Source: Streptomyces sp. YIM 121038 (GTDB lineage Bacteria > Actinomycetota > Actinomycetes > Streptomycetales > Streptomycetaceae). From it: DNA of 64,000 nt. Location: NCBI RefSeq assembly GCF_006088715.1, contig NZ_CP030771.1, forward strand, positions 6,777,501 to 6,841,500, given 5' to 3'. The notes below the pieces were generated by a model that was not told the DNA's origin, made no database searches, and was given only the letters and a program-made list of their open reading frames with translations. Shown in pieces: positions 1 through 9,070 of the stretch (the stretch's first letter is position 1; the number at the start of each line of letters is the position of its first letter). Made by a program: the position numbers and the translations under genes.

Positions 1-1263
1 GTGCTGCCCGCCGTCCTCGCCGCGGCCGACGCGGGGTACGAGCAGGTGGTCGTCCCCGAATGCACGGCGGCGGAGGCCGCGCTCGTGCCCGGTGTCTCCG
101 TCCTCGGCGTCCGCAGCCTGCGCCAGCTGATCGCGGTGCTCACCGACGAACCCGTGCCGGACGAGGAGCCGGACGACTCCGGGCGGCCGGACCGGCTGAT
201 GGCCGGTCTCAGCCTGCCGGGCGCCGGACTCGGTGTGGACGTGGGCGGCGCCGGTCCGCAGGGCCACGACCACGCGCACGATCTGGCGGACGTGGTGGGC
301 CAGTTGTCGGCGCGTACGGCGATGGAGGTGGCGGCCGCGGGCGGGCACCACGTCTTCCTCCACGGGTCACCGGGCGCGGGCAAGACGATGCTCGCCGAGC
401 GGCTGCCGACGATCATGCCCAGGCTGACCAGGGCGGAGTCCCTGGAGGTGACGGCGGTCCACTCGGTCGCGGGCATGCTGCCGCCGGGCAAGCCCCTCGT
501 GGACATCCCGCCGTTCTGCGCGCCGCACCACTCCTCGACCATGCAGTCCCTCGTCGGCGGCGGCAGAGGCATCGCCCGCCCCGGAGCGGTCTCCCTGGCA
601 CACCGCGGCGTGCTGTTCCTGGACGAGGCGCCGGAGTTCAGCACCCACGCGCTCGACGCCCTGCGGCAGCCGCTGGAGTCCGGGCACGTCGTGATCGCCC
701 GGAGTGCCGGGGTGGTGCGGCTGCCGTCGAGGTTCCTCATGCTCCTCGCGGCGAATCCGTGCCCGTGCGGCCGGTTCAGCCTGACCAGTGACGCCTGCGA
801 CTGCTCGCCCAGCAGCGTCCGCCGCTATCAGGCCCGGCTCTCCGGGCCGCTCCTCGACCGGGTCGACCTGCGGGTCGAGGTGGAGCCCGTGACGCGCGCC
901 GAGCTGACGGCGCGGGGAGCACGGGGCGAGACCACGCGCGTGGTGGCCGAGCGCGTGCGGGCGGCCCGGGAGCGGGCGGCCGAGCGGTTCAAGGACACGC
1001 CCTGGCACACGAACAGCGACGTGCCCGGCCATGAGCTGCGCACCCGCTGGCACGCGCTGCCCGGTGCGCTGACGGAGGCGGAGCACAGCCTGGAGCGCGG
1101 ACTGCTGACCGCGCGCGGCCTGGACCGGGTCCTGCGGGTCGCCTGGACCATCGCGGACCTGGCGGGCCACGACCGCCCGGACGAGGGCGACGTGGGCCTG
1201 GCGCTGCAACTGCGCACGGGGGTGCCGCGCGGGGTGCCCATGGTGGTCGGGGCCCGCACGTGA
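1..1263 (+). CDS. ComM/YifB-family magnesium chelatase-like AAA+ ATPase, 5' end outside window
   Basis: The reading frame is open from base 1, so the GTG there is probably an internal codon. 420 codons are visible against roughly 500-540 for the family, so the N-terminal part of the Lon-substrate-like domain is missing. Visible parts: a P-loop GSPGAGKT near residue 122, Walker B GVLFLDEAPEF near residue 203, the family Cys cluster PCPCGRF...DACDCS near 253-270, and a C-terminal Mg-chelatase helical domain. Related ComM proteins are hexameric helicases that promote branch migration during uptake and recombination of single-stranded DNA. The stop overlaps the next start by 4 bp (GTGA), so it is translationally coupled to dprA. 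Its role in a non-competent actinomycete is not clear from sequence. Confidence 0.93.
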   Translation: MLPAVLAAADAGYEQVVVPECTAAEAALVPGVSVLGVRSLRQLIAVLTDEPVPDEEPDDSGRPDRLMAGLSLPGAGLGVDVGGAGPQGHDHAHDLADVVGQLSARTAMEVAAAGGHHVFLHGSPGAGKTMLAERLPTIMPRLTRAESLEVTAVHSVAGMLPPGKPLVDIPPFCAPHHSSTMQSLVGGGRGIARPGAVSLAHRGVLFLDEAPEFSTHALDALRQPLESGHVVIARSAGVVRLPSRFLMLLAANPCPCGRFSLTSDACDCSPSSVRRYQARLSGPLLDRVDLRVEVEPVTRAELTARGARGETTRVVAERVRAARERAAERFKDTPWHTNSDVPGHELRTRWHALPGALTEAEHSLERGLLTARGLDRVLRVAWTIADLAGHDRPDEGDVGLALQLRTGVPRGVPMVVGART

Positions 1264-2570
1264 GCGCGGAGCGGGGCGGCGGTCGCGAGGGCGTCTCGCC
1301 GGGGACGGAGCCCGCACGGCCCCCGGGCCCGGCGGGGCCGGGGGAGCCGGGGGAGCCGCCTGCGGGGCCCGACCCGCACCGGGACGCCCTCCCGGGCACC
1401 GGTCCCTCCCCGGACCCCGGCCCCGTGCTGGATGAGGAGCGGCTCGCCCGGGTCGCCCTGACGCGGATCCTCGAGCCGGGGGACCCCGTGGGCGGGTGGT
1501 GGCTGCGGGAGTGGGGCGCCGCGGTGGTGCTGAGGCGCCTTGAGGAGGGCGAGGAGCTGCTGCCCGGGGTGAGCGCCCGGCGCTGGGAGGGGCTGCGGGC
1601 GCGCGCCGGGCGGACGCGGCCGGAGCGGGACCTGGAGGTCGCGGCCGCGGCAGGGGCGCGGTTCGTGACGCCCGCGGACGCGGAGTGGCCGGCGCAGCTC
1701 GACGACCTGGGGGACGCGCGGCCCGTGGGGCTCTGGGTGCGGGGGCGGCCCTCGCTGCGGATCTGGGCGCTGCGTTCGGTGGCCCTCGTGGGGGCGCGGG
1801 CCTGTACGGAGTACGGAGCGCACATGGCGGCGAGCCTCGGGGCGGGACTCGCCGAGCGCGGTTGGGTGGTCGTGTCCGGCGGCGCCTACGGCGTGGACGG
1901 CGCCGCCCACCGGGGTGCCCTGGGCGCGGGCGGCGCCACCGTGGCGGTGCTCGCGTGCGGGGTCGACCGGCCCTATCCGCGCGGCCACACCCAGTTGATC
2001 GGCAGGATCGCGGAACAGGGCCTCGTCGTGGGGGAGTTGCCGCCCGGCGACCACCCGACACCGAGCAGATTCGTCCTGCGGAACCGGGTGATCGCGGCCC
2101 TCACCCGCGGCACCGTCGTCGTGGAGGCCGCCTATCGCAGCGGCGCGCTCGTCACGGCGCGGGCCGCGCGCGACCTCGGGCGGTTCACGATGGGCGTGCC
2201 GGGGCCCGCCACCAGCGGCTTGTCGGCGGGCGTCCATGAACTCCTGCGCGGGGACGCGGTCCTGGTCACCGACGCCGCCGAAGTCGCCGAGCTGGTGGGG
2301 GACATGGGGGAGCTCGCCCCGCGGCGGCGCGGCCCCGTCGTGCCGCGCGACCTGCTCGCCCCCGGCGCGGCCCGGGTCCTCGCGGCACTGCCCGCCCGCG
2401 GCACGGCCGCGGTCCCCGACGTGGCGCGGGGTGCGGGCACCAGTGCGGACGACGCGGTCGCCAGGTTGTACGAACTTCGCTCGCTGGGGTTCGTCGAACG
2501 GCAGGGCGACGGCTGGCAGTTGACACGCCAGGCGTTTCTGTCGGTCTTTCCCGAGGGGGGTGATACGTGA
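1260..2570 (+). CDS. dprA: DNA-processing protein DprA/Smf
   Basis: 436 residues. DprA binds single-stranded DNA and loads RecA in transforming bacteria; in Streptomyces the physiological role is uncertain. The first ~60 residues are Gly/Pro-rich and probably disordered. A helical region follows, then the Rossmann-like DprA core with VGAR near residue 177, VSGGAYGVDGAAHRGAL near 205 and PSRFVLRNRVIAAL near 270. The C-terminal ~70 residues look like the winged-helix domain (ARLYELRSLGFVERQGDGWQ). The GTG start at 1260 lies inside the stop of the comM-like gene, giving coupled translation and no separate ribosome binding site. Confidence 0.94.
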   Translation: MSAERGGGREGVSPGTEPARPPGPAGPGEPGEPPAGPDPHRDALPGTGPSPDPGPVLDEERLARVALTRILEPGDPVGGWWLREWGAAVVLRRLEEGEELLPGVSARRWEGLRARAGRTRPERDLEVAAAAGARFVTPADAEWPAQLDDLGDARPVGLWVRGRPSLRIWALRSVALVGARACTEYGAHMAASLGAGLAERGWVVVSGGAYGVDGAAHRGALGAGGATVAVLACGVDRPYPRGHTQLIGRIAEQGLVVGELPPGDHPTPSRFVLRNRVIAALTRGTVVVEAAYRSGALVTARAARDLGRFTMGVPGPATSGLSAGVHELLRGDAVLVTDAAEVAELVGDMGELAPRRRGPVVPRDLLAPGAARVLAALPARGTAAVPDVARGAGTSADDAVARLYELRSLGFVERQGDGWQLTRQAFLSVFPEGGDT

Positions 2571-2881
2571 CTGTGCGTATTCCGCCGGATGGATGACGGC
2601 GCGGCGTGCATCTGACGGCCTTGGGAAACGGTGCAGTTGGCGCCTTAGATCCATTACGCAGAGCGACGGGGGCAGACCGCTCGGACGTAAAGCGGAACGT
2701 ATCTGCGTACGCGCGATCCCATACTCTTCGCTCACCGCGACACTTCAGTCACGCTACGCTCACGACGAATCCGGTGCAGACAGGCAATCAGACGGACAAC
2801 CTCATTCACTTCACGCAAACCCCCACCCGAACCAGTTCCGACAACCTCTCAGGTCCACGGCAGAACGGCTCAAGGCGACGC
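2571..2881. promoter_or_regulatory. 311-bp gene-free leader and promoter region upstream of whiG
   Basis: No credible coding sequence lies here; the whiG frame stays open upstream but its codon use is not Streptomyces-like. The stretch is less GC-rich than its surroundings, as expected of a regulatory region. A GTCAC-type element lies around 2738-2765 (CACTTCAGTCACGCTACGCT). It resembles part of a BldD half-site, and BldD is a known repressor of whiG, but the match is incomplete and it is only a candidate. A ribosome binding site-like AAGGCG lies just before the ATG at 2882. Confidence 0.45.
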
Positions 2882-3727
2882 ATGCCCCAGCACACCTCCG
2901 GGTCCGACCGGGCGGCCATTCCCCCAGCCGCCCGTAGCGGCGAGCAGGAGCGGCGGCCTCCCGCGCCCTCGTCGCTGGACGAGCTGTGGCGGTCGTACAA
3001 GTCGACGGGCGACGGGCGGCTGCGCGAGCAGTTGATCCTGCACTACTCACCCCTGGTGAAATACGTCGCGGGCCGCGTCAGCGTGGGCCTTCCGTCCAAC
3101 GTCGAGCAGGCCGACTTCGTCTCCTCCGGCGTCTTCGGGCTCATCGACGCGATCGAGAAGTTCGACATCGAGCGGTCGATCAAGTTCGAGACGTACGCGA
3201 TCACCCGCATCCGCGGGGCCATGATCGACGAGCTGCGGGCGCTCGACTGGATCCCCCGGTCGGTGCGGCAGAAGGCGCGCAATGTGGAGCGGGCCTACGC
3301 GACCCTGGAGGCCCGGCTCAGGCGCACGCCCTCGGAGGGCGAGGTGGCCGCCGAGATGGGCATCCAGGTCGAGGAACTGCACGCGGTGTTCAGCCAGTTG
3401 TCGCTGGCCAACGTCGTCGCCCTGGAGGAGCTGCTGCACGTCGGCGGCGAGGGCGGCGACCGGCTGAGCCTGATGGACACCCTGGAGGACACCGCCGCCG
3501 ACAACCCGGTCGAGGTCGCCGAGGACCGCGAGCTGCGGCGGCTGCTCGCCCGCGCCATCAACACGCTGCCGGAGCGCGAGAAGACCGTCGTCACGCTGTA
3601 CTACTACGAGGGCCTCACGCTGGCCGAGATCGGCAATGTGCTCGGTGTCACCGAGAGCCGGGTCAGTCAGATCCACACCAAGTCGGTGCTCCAGTTGCGG
3701 GCGAAGCTGGCCAGTTTCGGTCGCTGA
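2882..3727 (+). CDS. whiG: RNA polymerase sigma factor WhiG (FliA/SigD family)
   Basis: 281 residues, matching the ~280 of WhiG. WhiG directs transcription that commits aerial hyphae to sporulation, and in characterised species is held by the anti-sigma factor RsiG with c-di-GMP. Region 2 includes [29 protein letters not shown] and [19 protein letters not shown] (residues ~50-125). Region 3 spans ~130-195. Region 4 ends with the helix-turn-helix [21 protein letters not shown] near the C-terminus. The start at 2882 was chosen because the protein then begins MPQHTSG with an AAGGCG site just upstream; the open frame extends to 2606 but that part looks non-coding. It is separated from dprA by a 311-bp promoter region. 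Confidence 0.97.
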   Translation: MPQHTSGSDRAAIPPAARSGEQERRPPAPSSLDELWRSYKSTGDGRLREQLILHYSPLVKYVAGRVSVGLPSNVEQADFVSSGVFGLIDAIEKFDIERSIKFETYAITRIRGAMIDELRALDWIPRSVRQKARNVERAYATLEARLRRTPSEGEVAAEMGIQVEELHAVFSQLSLANVVALEELLHVGGEGGDRLSLMDTLEDTAADNPVEVAEDRELRRLLARAINTLPEREKTVVTLYYYEGLTLAEIGNVLGVTESRVSQIHTKSVLQLRAKLASFGR

Positions 3728-3877
3728 GCGAGCTGAATCGTCCCTTCCTGGGCGGCGCTGTCCACCGCTCCCCCGCTCCGTTCGCGCCGCGGGTGTGCCT
3801 CGCCGCGCCCTCGCGGCCAGGAAGAGTGCCTGCCTGGCGGCCTCCCCTGGCGCGGGGCGCGTCCGTAAAGTGGAGGC

Positions 3878-4459
3878 GTGCCAAGGATTCGAGCGGCCTC
3901 TGTGGCCGAGCACCGGTCGATGCAGCGCGGCGCCCTGCTGGACGCCGCGCGCACCCTGCTGTCCGAGGGCGGGACGGATGCGCTGACGTTCCCCGCGCTG
4001 GCCGAGCGCACGGGGCTCGCGCGCTCGTCCGTCTACGAGTACTTCCGCTCCCGCGCGGCCGTCGTCGAAGAGCTCTGCGAGGTCGACTTCCCGGTCTGGG
4101 CGGCGGAGGTCTCGGCGGCGATGGAGCGGGCCGGGACGCCCGAGGGGCAGATCGAGGCCTATGTGCGCCAGCAGCTCGCGCTGGTCGGGGACCGGCGGCA
4201 CCGGGCCGTGGTCGCGATCTCCGCGAGCGAGCTGGACGCCGGGGCGCGGGAGAAGATCCGGGCCGCGCACGGGGGCCTGGTGACCATGATCGTGGAGGCG
4301 CTCGACGCCCTCGGTCATCAGGAGCCCCGGCTGGCGGCCATGCTGCTCCAGGGCGTCGTGGACGCGGCGGTGCGGCGCATCGAGCTCGGTGTGGCCGAGG
4401 AGCCCGAGGCCATCACGGAGGCGGCGGTGGCCATGGCCCTGCGGGGCGTGCGGGGCTGA
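3878..4459 (+). CDS. TetR-family transcriptional regulator
   Basis: 193 residues. The N-terminal helix-turn-helix (residues ~15-60) reads LLDAARTLLSEGGTDALTFPALAERTGLARSSVYEYFRSR, the classical TetR DNA-binding pattern; the C-terminal ligand domain is not assignable. The GTG start has GGAGG directly upstream (AGTGGAGGCGTG). The gene stands alone after whiG and converges on the M23-type gene, overlapping its 3' end by 47 bp. Ligand and targets are unknown. By the usual TetR logic it may repress itself or a neighbour. Confidence 0.88.
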   Translation: MPRIRAASVAEHRSMQRGALLDAARTLLSEGGTDALTFPALAERTGLARSSVYEYFRSRAAVVEELCEVDFPVWAAEVSAAMERAGTPEGQIEAYVRQQLALVGDRRHRAVVAISASELDAGAREKIRAAHGGLVTMIVEALDALGHQEPRLAAMLLQGVVDAAVRRIELGVAEEPEAITEAAVAMALRGVRG

Positions 4460-5168
4460 GCCCCGGGCCCGAGGTGAGGCCGAGGCCCGGCCCGGCCTCA
4501 GCGGCACTCGGCGGTGGGCCGTGCCCGCCTCTCCCCGAAGCCCCGGCCTCGCCCGGCCGGGGGAGGATCTCCTCGCCCCGCGGCACGGCCGCCCAGAGCC
4601 AGGGCGGCCACACCGACGGCGGCGTCCCGGCGCCCGTCAGCGGCAGCAGCCGTGACGGCCCTCCGCCCAGCAGCCACGGCGGCAGCAGGCCCAAGGGGTT
4701 CAGATACGCCGTGGCCCGGCGCAGGCCCCAGTGCAGGCATGCCGTGGGGCAGTGGTAGCGGGCCGAGGCCTCCACCGTGCCCAGGAGGTCGCCGGTGGAG
4801 ACCTCGGCGCCCTTGCGCACCGACGCCCGTACCGGCTCGTAGGTCGTGCGCAGTGGCGGATCTCCCGTGCCCGCGAGCTCCACGGTGAGCACGCCCCGGC
4901 CCGCCACCCGGCCCGCGTAGGAGACCCGCCCCGGCGCCACCGCCCGCACGGGGGAACCCGGGGGCGCGGCCAGGTCCACGCCCCTGTGGCCGGGGCCGTA
5001 CGCCGTCGCCGGGGGCTCCCAGCCCCGGACGATCCAGGGGTGTGCGCCCACCGGCCAGGCACCGCCCACGGCGGGCACCGGGTCGACGGCCGCCAGGGCG
5101 ATCGGGGGCGGCAGCGCGGCGAGGAGCGCGAGCACGGCCGAGGTCAGGATGCGTCGCAGACGAGACAT
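4413..5168 (-). CDS. Secreted M23-type (LytM-like) peptidase with an altered HxH motif
   Basis: 251 residues from the ATG at 5168, which opens a signal peptide ([20 protein letters not shown]). The M23 core has the first zinc-binding motif HRGVDLAA with an intact His and Asp. The second motif reads ACLHWGLRR, so the first His of the usual HxH is Cys. That arrangement seems common among actinobacterial relatives and may mean weak or no endopeptidase activity. The last ~40 residues are a Gly/Pro-rich tail overlapping the convergent TetR gene by 47 bp. Expected location is the cell wall, with a role in peptidoglycan remodelling or as a regulator of it. A frame extension up to 5279 is disregarded because it lacks a signal peptide at its start. 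Confidence 0.85.
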   Translation of the reverse strand: MSRLRRILTSAVLALLAALPPPIALAAVDPVPAVGGAWPVGAHPWIVRGWEPPATAYGPGHRGVDLAAPPGSPVRAVAPGRVSYAGRVAGRGVLTVELAGTGDPPLRTTYEPVRASVRKGAEVSTGDLLGTVEASARYHCPTACLHWGLRRATAYLNPLGLLPPWLLGGGPSRLLPLTGAGTPPSVWPPWLWAAVPRGEEILPRPGEAGASGRGGHGPPPSAAEAGPGLGLTSGPGLSPARPAGPWPPPPP

Positions 5169-5437
5169 GCCAGAACGGTCCCGCGCCGCCGCGATCCGCA
5201 GGGATCTTGGCCGGGAACTGTGGACTACCAGCCGGTTGTGGACAGCGGCGTCACCCGGCACCTCGCGGGTCCCGTACACTTCATGTGGCGATCCGGGTCA
5301 CCGGGTCGACTTCGCACGCCCCGGCACCGGGCTCTCGCAGCCGCCGGTGTCAGCGCCTTTCGGTCCCGCACGCGAGTGCGTGGCACGGCGCGCGGCAGGG
5401 CGTCAGGACACAACCGAGAAAACCAAGGAGTACGGCC
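5169..5437 (+). promoter_or_regulatory. rpsB leader region
   Basis: This 269-bp interval between the divergent M23-type gene and rpsB must carry both promoters. A TACACT hexamer at 5275-5280 is a plausible -10 for rpsB but no good -35 sits at normal distance. An AAGGAG ribosome binding site ends at 5430, seven bases before the rpsB ATG. No small gene is evident. Confidence 0.4.
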
Positions 5438-6340
5438 ATGGCCGTCGTCACGATGCGGGAGCTGCTGGAAAGCGGCGTCCACTTCGGTCACCAGACCCGT
5501 CGTTGGAACCCGAAGATGAAGCGCTTCATCTTCACGGAGCGCAACGGCATCTACATCATCGACCTGCTCCAGTCGCTGTCGTACATCGACCGCGCCTACG
5601 AGTTCGTCAAGGAGACCGTCGCCCACGGCGGCACGGTCATGTTCGTGGGTACGAAGAAGCAGGCGCAGGAGGCCATCGCCGAGCAGGCCACCCGCGTCGG
5701 CATGCCCTACGTCAACCAGCGCTGGCTGGGCGGCATGCTCACCAACTTCTCGACCGTCTACAAGCGCCTGCAGCGCCTCAAGGAGCTTGAGGCCATCGAC
5801 TTCGAGGACGTGGCCGCCTCCGGCCTCACCAAGAAGGAGCTGCTGGTCCTCTCCCGCGAGAAGGCCAAGCTGGAGAAGACCCTCGGCGGTATCCGCGAGA
5901 TGCAGAAGGTGCCCAGCGCCGTCTGGATCGTGGACACCAAGAAGGAGCACATCGCGGTTGGCGAGGCCCGGAAGCTGAACATCCCGGTCGTCGCGATCCT
6001 CGACACCAACTGCGACCCCGACGAGGTCGACTACAAGATCCCGGGCAACGACGACGCGATCCGCTCCGTCACCCTGCTCACCCGCGTGATCGCCGACGCC
6101 GTCGCCGAGGGCCTCATCGCCCGCTCCGGCGTGGCCACGGGCGACTCGAAGCCGGGCGAGAAGGCCGCGGGCGAGCCGCTCGCCGAGTGGGAGCGCGACC
6201 TGCTCGAGGGCGAGAAGAAGGCCGACGAGAAGGCCGCTGACGCCGAGGCCCCCAAGGCCGAGGCCGAGGCCGAGGAGGCCCCCAAGGCCGAGGAGAAGGC
6301 CCCCGAGGCTCCGGCCGCGGACGCCGCCGAGCAGGCCTGA
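5438..6340 (+). CDS. rpsB: 30S ribosomal protein S2
   Basis: 300 residues. S2 joins the small subunit late, near S1 in many bacteria, and is needed for translation initiation. The core (residues 1-~235) shows standard S2 motifs: [37 protein letters not shown] and [17 protein letters not shown]. The last ~55 residues are an Ala/Glu/Lys/Pro-rich low-complexity tail built from repeated AAG GCC GAG-type codons, a common actinobacterial extension. Start at 5438 has AAGGAG upstream. The downstream hairpin at 6359-6396 lies between rpsB and tsf and could attenuate read-through. Confidence 0.99.
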   Translation: MAVVTMRELLESGVHFGHQTRRWNPKMKRFIFTERNGIYIIDLLQSLSYIDRAYEFVKETVAHGGTVMFVGTKKQAQEAIAEQATRVGMPYVNQRWLGGMLTNFSTVYKRLQRLKELEAIDFEDVAASGLTKKELLVLSREKAKLEKTLGGIREMQKVPSAVWIVDTKKEHIAVGEARKLNIPVVAILDTNCDPDEVDYKIPGNDDAIRSVTLLTRVIADAVAEGLIARSGVATGDSKPGEKAAGEPLAEWERDLLEGEKKADEKAADAEAPKAEAEAEEAPKAEEKAPEAPAADAAEQA

Positions 6341-6358
6341 CCTCAGCATCGGATGCTG

Positions 6359-6396
6359 ACGGCGGGGGCCCGCGCCACGAGCGCGGCCCCCGCCGT
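6359..6396 (+). terminator. GC-rich hairpin between rpsB and tsf
   Basis: ACGGCGGGGGCC (6359-6370) pairs with GGCCCCCGCCGT (6385-6396), extended inward by CGCGC/GCGCG around a CACGA loop, with one bulged C. No U-tract follows. It may be a partial terminator setting the rpsB:tsf ratio or an RNA stability element. Confidence 0.7.
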
Positions 6397-6438
6397 TCAC
6401 CCGTAGATCTTCGACTTCGAGAAAGACTTCAGAGAATC

Positions 6439-7275
6439 ATGGCGAACTACACCGCCGCTGACGTCAAGAAGCTCCGCGAGCTCACCGGCGCCGGCATGAT
6501 GGACTGCAAGAAGGCGCTCGACGAGGCCGACGGCAACGTCGACAAGGCCGTCGAGGCGCTGCGCATCAAGGGCCAGAAGGGCGTCGCCAAGCGCGAGGGC
6601 CGCTCCGCCGAGAACGGCGCGATCGTCTCCCTGATCGCCGACGACAACTCCACCGGTGTCATCGTCGAGCTGAAGTGCGAGACGGACTTCGTCGCCAAGG
6701 GCGAGAAGTTCCAGGCCGTCGCCGCCGCGATCGCCGCGCACGTCGCCAAGACGAACCCGGCCGACCTCGAGGCGCTGCTCGCCTCCGAGATCGAGGCCGG
6801 CAAGACCGTCCAGGCGTACGTCGACGAGGCCAACGCCAACCTCGGCGAGAAGATCGTCCTCGACCGCTTCGCGCAGTTCTCGGACGGCTTCGTCTCGGCC
6901 TACATGCACCGCACGATGCCCGACCTGCCCCCGCAGATCGGTGTCCTCGTCGAGCTGGACAAGCCGAACGCCGAGGTCGCCCGCGGCGTCGCCCAGCACA
7001 TCGCCGCCTTCGCGCCGAAGTACCTCACCCGTGAGGACGTTCCGGCCGAGGTCGTCGAGTCCGAGCGCCGCGTCGCCGAGGAGACCACCCGCGCCGAGGG
7101 CAAGCCGGAGGGCGCGATCCCGAAGATCGTCGAGGGTCGCGTCAACGGCTTCTTCAAGGACGCCACCCTCCTGGGCCAGCCGTACGCCCTCGACAACAAG
7201 AAGTCCGTCGAGAAGGTCCTGCAGGAGGCCGGTGTCACCCTGAAGCGCTTCTCGCGCATCAAGGTCGGCATCTGA
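6439..7275 (+). CDS. tsf: Translation elongation factor Ts
   Basis: 278 residues, normal for actinobacterial EF-Ts. It is the guanine nucleotide exchange factor that regenerates EF-Tu-GTP in the cytoplasm. The N-terminal UBA-like domain carries LRELTGAGMMDCKKAL (residues ~11-26), and the core contains ETDFVAKGEKF, the segment that contacts the EF-Tu nucleotide site. The C-terminal part includes LLGQPYALDNKKSVEKVL. It follows rpsB by 98 bp including a hairpin, the classical rpsB-tsf pair. Confidence 0.99.
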   Translation: MANYTAADVKKLRELTGAGMMDCKKALDEADGNVDKAVEALRIKGQKGVAKREGRSAENGAIVSLIADDNSTGVIVELKCETDFVAKGEKFQAVAAAIAAHVAKTNPADLEALLASEIEAGKTVQAYVDEANANLGEKIVLDRFAQFSDGFVSAYMHRTMPDLPPQIGVLVELDKPNAEVARGVAQHIAAFAPKYLTREDVPAEVVESERRVAEETTRAEGKPEGAIPKIVEGRVNGFFKDATLLGQPYALDNKKSVEKVLQEAGVTLKRFSRIKVGI

Positions 7276-7292
7276 GTCCGCACCACGATCGC

Positions 7293-7317
7293 CGGTAGAC
7301 CCCGCTAGGGTCTACCG
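7293..7317 (+). terminator. Hairpin after tsf
   Basis: CGGTAGACCC (7293-7302) and GGGTCTACCG (7308-7317) form a perfect 10-bp stem with a CGCTA loop, 18 bp after the tsf stop. It is a plausible tsf terminator without a U-tract. Confidence 0.6.
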
Positions 7318-7431
7318 CGGTCGACCGCGTGCGCAGCGGCGCGCGCGACGGCCGTGACGTCGTAACGCGAGGGCCGTGCCGAGAGCGACGGTGCGCCTCG
7401 TACGCGACGGACGACCGCAAGATCTGACGAG

Positions 7432-7492
7432 GAGGCCATTGCCGAGCATGGGATGAACACCACCCCACCGGCAATGGCCTCTTCGTATGTGC
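7432..7492 (+). promoter_or_regulatory. Perfect inverted repeat in the pyrH leader
   Basis: GAGGCCATTGCCG (7432-7444) is exactly repeated in inverse at 7469-7481, a 13-bp stem with a 24-nt loop ending 28 bp before the pyrH start. The stem is followed directly by CTTCGTATGTGC, a 12-mer that also follows the hairpin after rseP (53846-53857). It could be a second terminator behind tsf or an attenuator in the pyrH transcript. Confidence 0.55.
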
Positions 7493-7509
7493 ACCACAAG
7501 GAGAACTCC

Positions 7510-8268
7510 ATGACCAAGGCCGACACCAAGACTGACGACGGCAAAGTGGCCGGGCGCTTCCTGCTGAAGCTCTCCGGTGAGGCGTTCGCCGGGGGCGGCG
7601 GCCTCGGCGTCGACCCCGACGTGGTGCACAACATCGCCCGCGAGATCGCGGCCGTCGTGCGGGACGGCGCGCAGATCGCCATCGTCATCGGCGGTGGCAA
7701 CTTCTTCCGCGGCGCCGAGCTCCAGCAGCGCGGCATGGACCGGGCCCGCTCCGACTACATGGGCATGCTCGGCACGGTCATGAACTGCCTGGCCCTCCAG
7801 GACTTCCTGGAGAAGGAGGGCATCGACTGCCGCGTGCAGACCGCCATCACCATGGGCCAGGTCGCGGAGCCGTACATCCCGCTGCGCGCCGTGCGCCACC
7901 TGGAGAAGGGCCGCGTCGTGATCTTCGGCGCCGGCATGGGCATGCCGTACTTCTCCACCGACACCACCGCCGCCCAGCGCGCTCTGGAGATCGACGCCGA
8001 GGCCCTGCTCATGGGCAAGAACGGCGTCGACGGGGTCTACGACTCCGACCCCAAGAAGAACCCGGACGCGGTGAAGTTCGACTCCCTCGGCTACGGCGAG
8101 GTCATCACCCGCGACCTGAAGGTCGCCGATGCCACCGCCATCACGCTGTGCCGGGACAACAAGCTGCCCATCCTGGTCTTCGAGCTGCTCACCGAGGGCA
8201 ATATCGCGCGAGCGGTCAAGGGTGAGAAGATCGGCACGCTCGTCGGCGACCAGGACTCCCGGGCCTGA
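7510..8268 (+). CDS. pyrH: UMP kinase
   Basis: 252 residues. PyrH phosphorylates UMP to UDP with ATP, feeding pyrimidine nucleotide and cell-wall precursor synthesis. It belongs to the amino-acid kinase fold and is typically a hexamer controlled by GTP and UTP. Motifs: [10 protein letters not shown] near the start, [25 protein letters not shown] and [17 protein letters not shown]. The ATG at 7510 was chosen over an in-frame ATG at 7453 because AAGGAG sits at 7498-7503; the upstream part lies inside the leader inverted repeat. The position between tsf and frr is the widely conserved order. Confidence 0.98.
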   Translation: MTKADTKTDDGKVAGRFLLKLSGEAFAGGGGLGVDPDVVHNIAREIAAVVRDGAQIAIVIGGGNFFRGAELQQRGMDRARSDYMGMLGTVMNCLALQDFLEKEGIDCRVQTAITMGQVAEPYIPLRAVRHLEKGRVVIFGAGMGMPYFSTDTTAAQRALEIDAEALLMGKNGVDGVYDSDPKKNPDAVKFDSLGYGEVITRDLKVADATAITLCRDNKLPILVFELLTEGNIARAVKGEKIGTLVGDQDSRA

Positions 8269-8333
8269 GCCGAGGACGTCCGTCCCGCACGAGGCCCCAC
8301 CGGGCTCCGGGGGCTCCCCGGGATTCCTCGGGG

Positions 8334-8351
8334 CTCCGAGGCGCCTCGGAG
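8334..8351. promoter_or_regulatory. 18-bp perfect palindrome upstream of frr
   Basis: CTCCGAGG-CG-CCTCGGAG reads the same on both strands. It lies in the pyrH-frr gap about 105 bp before the frr start. It could bind a dimeric regulator or be the apex of a hairpin in the preceding GC-rich run; no regulator can be named. Confidence 0.35.
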
Positions 8352-8455
8352 GGATGGACAAAGCCCTGCCGGTCGGACACCGTGCAGGAAAGAGACGCGA
8401 CGCAGCCGGCCGATCCATGGAAGCCGGGCCCACTCAAGACACGCAGGAGCAAGTG

Positions 8456-9013
8456 GTGATCGAAGAGACCCTCCTCGAGGCCGAGGAGAAGATGGAGAAG
8501 GCCGTCGTGGTCGCCAAGGAGGACTTCGCCGCGATCCGCACGGGCCGTGCGCACCCGGCGATGTTCAACAAGATCGTGGCCGACTACTACGGCGCGCTGA
8601 CGCCGATCAACCAGCTCGCCTCGTTCTCGGTGCCCGAGCCGCGCATGGCGGTCGTGACGCCGTTCGACAAGACCGCGCTGCGCAACATCGAGCAGGCGAT
8701 CCGCGACTCCGACCTCGGCGTCAACCCGAGCAACGACGGCAACATCATCCGGGTGACGTTCCCCGAGCTCACCCAGGACCGCCGCAAGGAGTACATCAAG
8801 GTCGCCAAGACCAAGGCCGAGGACTCCAAGATCTCGATCCGTTCGATCCGTCGCAAGGCCAAGGAGGCCTTCGACAAGGCGATCAAGGACGGCGACATCG
8901 GCGAGGACGAGGGCCGTCGTGCCGAGAAGGAACTCGACGACCTCACCGCCAAGTACGTCGCCCAGGTCGACGAGCTGCTCAAGCACAAGGAATCCGAGCT
9001 GCTCGAGGTCTGA
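8456..9013 (+). CDS. frr: Ribosome recycling factor
   Basis: 185 residues, the exact family length. RRF with EF-G splits post-termination ribosomes. It begins [24 protein letters not shown] and contains the signature [27 protein letters not shown] and the long C-terminal helices of the three-helix bundle ([20 protein letters not shown]). The GTG at 8456 gives this length; the frame is open upstream to 8129 but would add a non-conserved leader. The nearest ribosome binding site is AGGAGC at 8445-8450. Confidence 0.98.
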   Translation: MIEETLLEAEEKMEKAVVVAKEDFAAIRTGRAHPAMFNKIVADYYGALTPINQLASFSVPEPRMAVVTPFDKTALRNIEQAIRDSDLGVNPSNDGNIIRVTFPELTQDRRKEYIKVAKTKAEDSKISIRSIRRKAKEAFDKAIKDGDIGEDEGRRAEKELDDLTAKYVAQVDELLKHKESELLEV

Positions 9014-9070
9014 CCCGTCGGGTCTGCCGAGTCGAGCGACGTCTGATCTAGGTCTGAGGAATCCGATTCC

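Noticed and set aside
2738..2765. A firm BldD operator upstream of whiG
   Set aside because: The GTCAC half-site is present but the inverse half is not, so it is kept only as a weak candidate inside the leader entry.
4525..4575. A third copy of the dispersed repeat found in the LOG gene
   Set aside because: Only a loose resemblance (CCCCGAAGCC...GGGGG) to the internal hairpin part; the rest of the element does not align.
6180..6340. Short-period DNA repeat at the end of rpsB
   Set aside because: The repeated GCC/GAG/AAG triplets encode the normal Ala/Glu/Lys-rich S2 tail, so this is coding low complexity.
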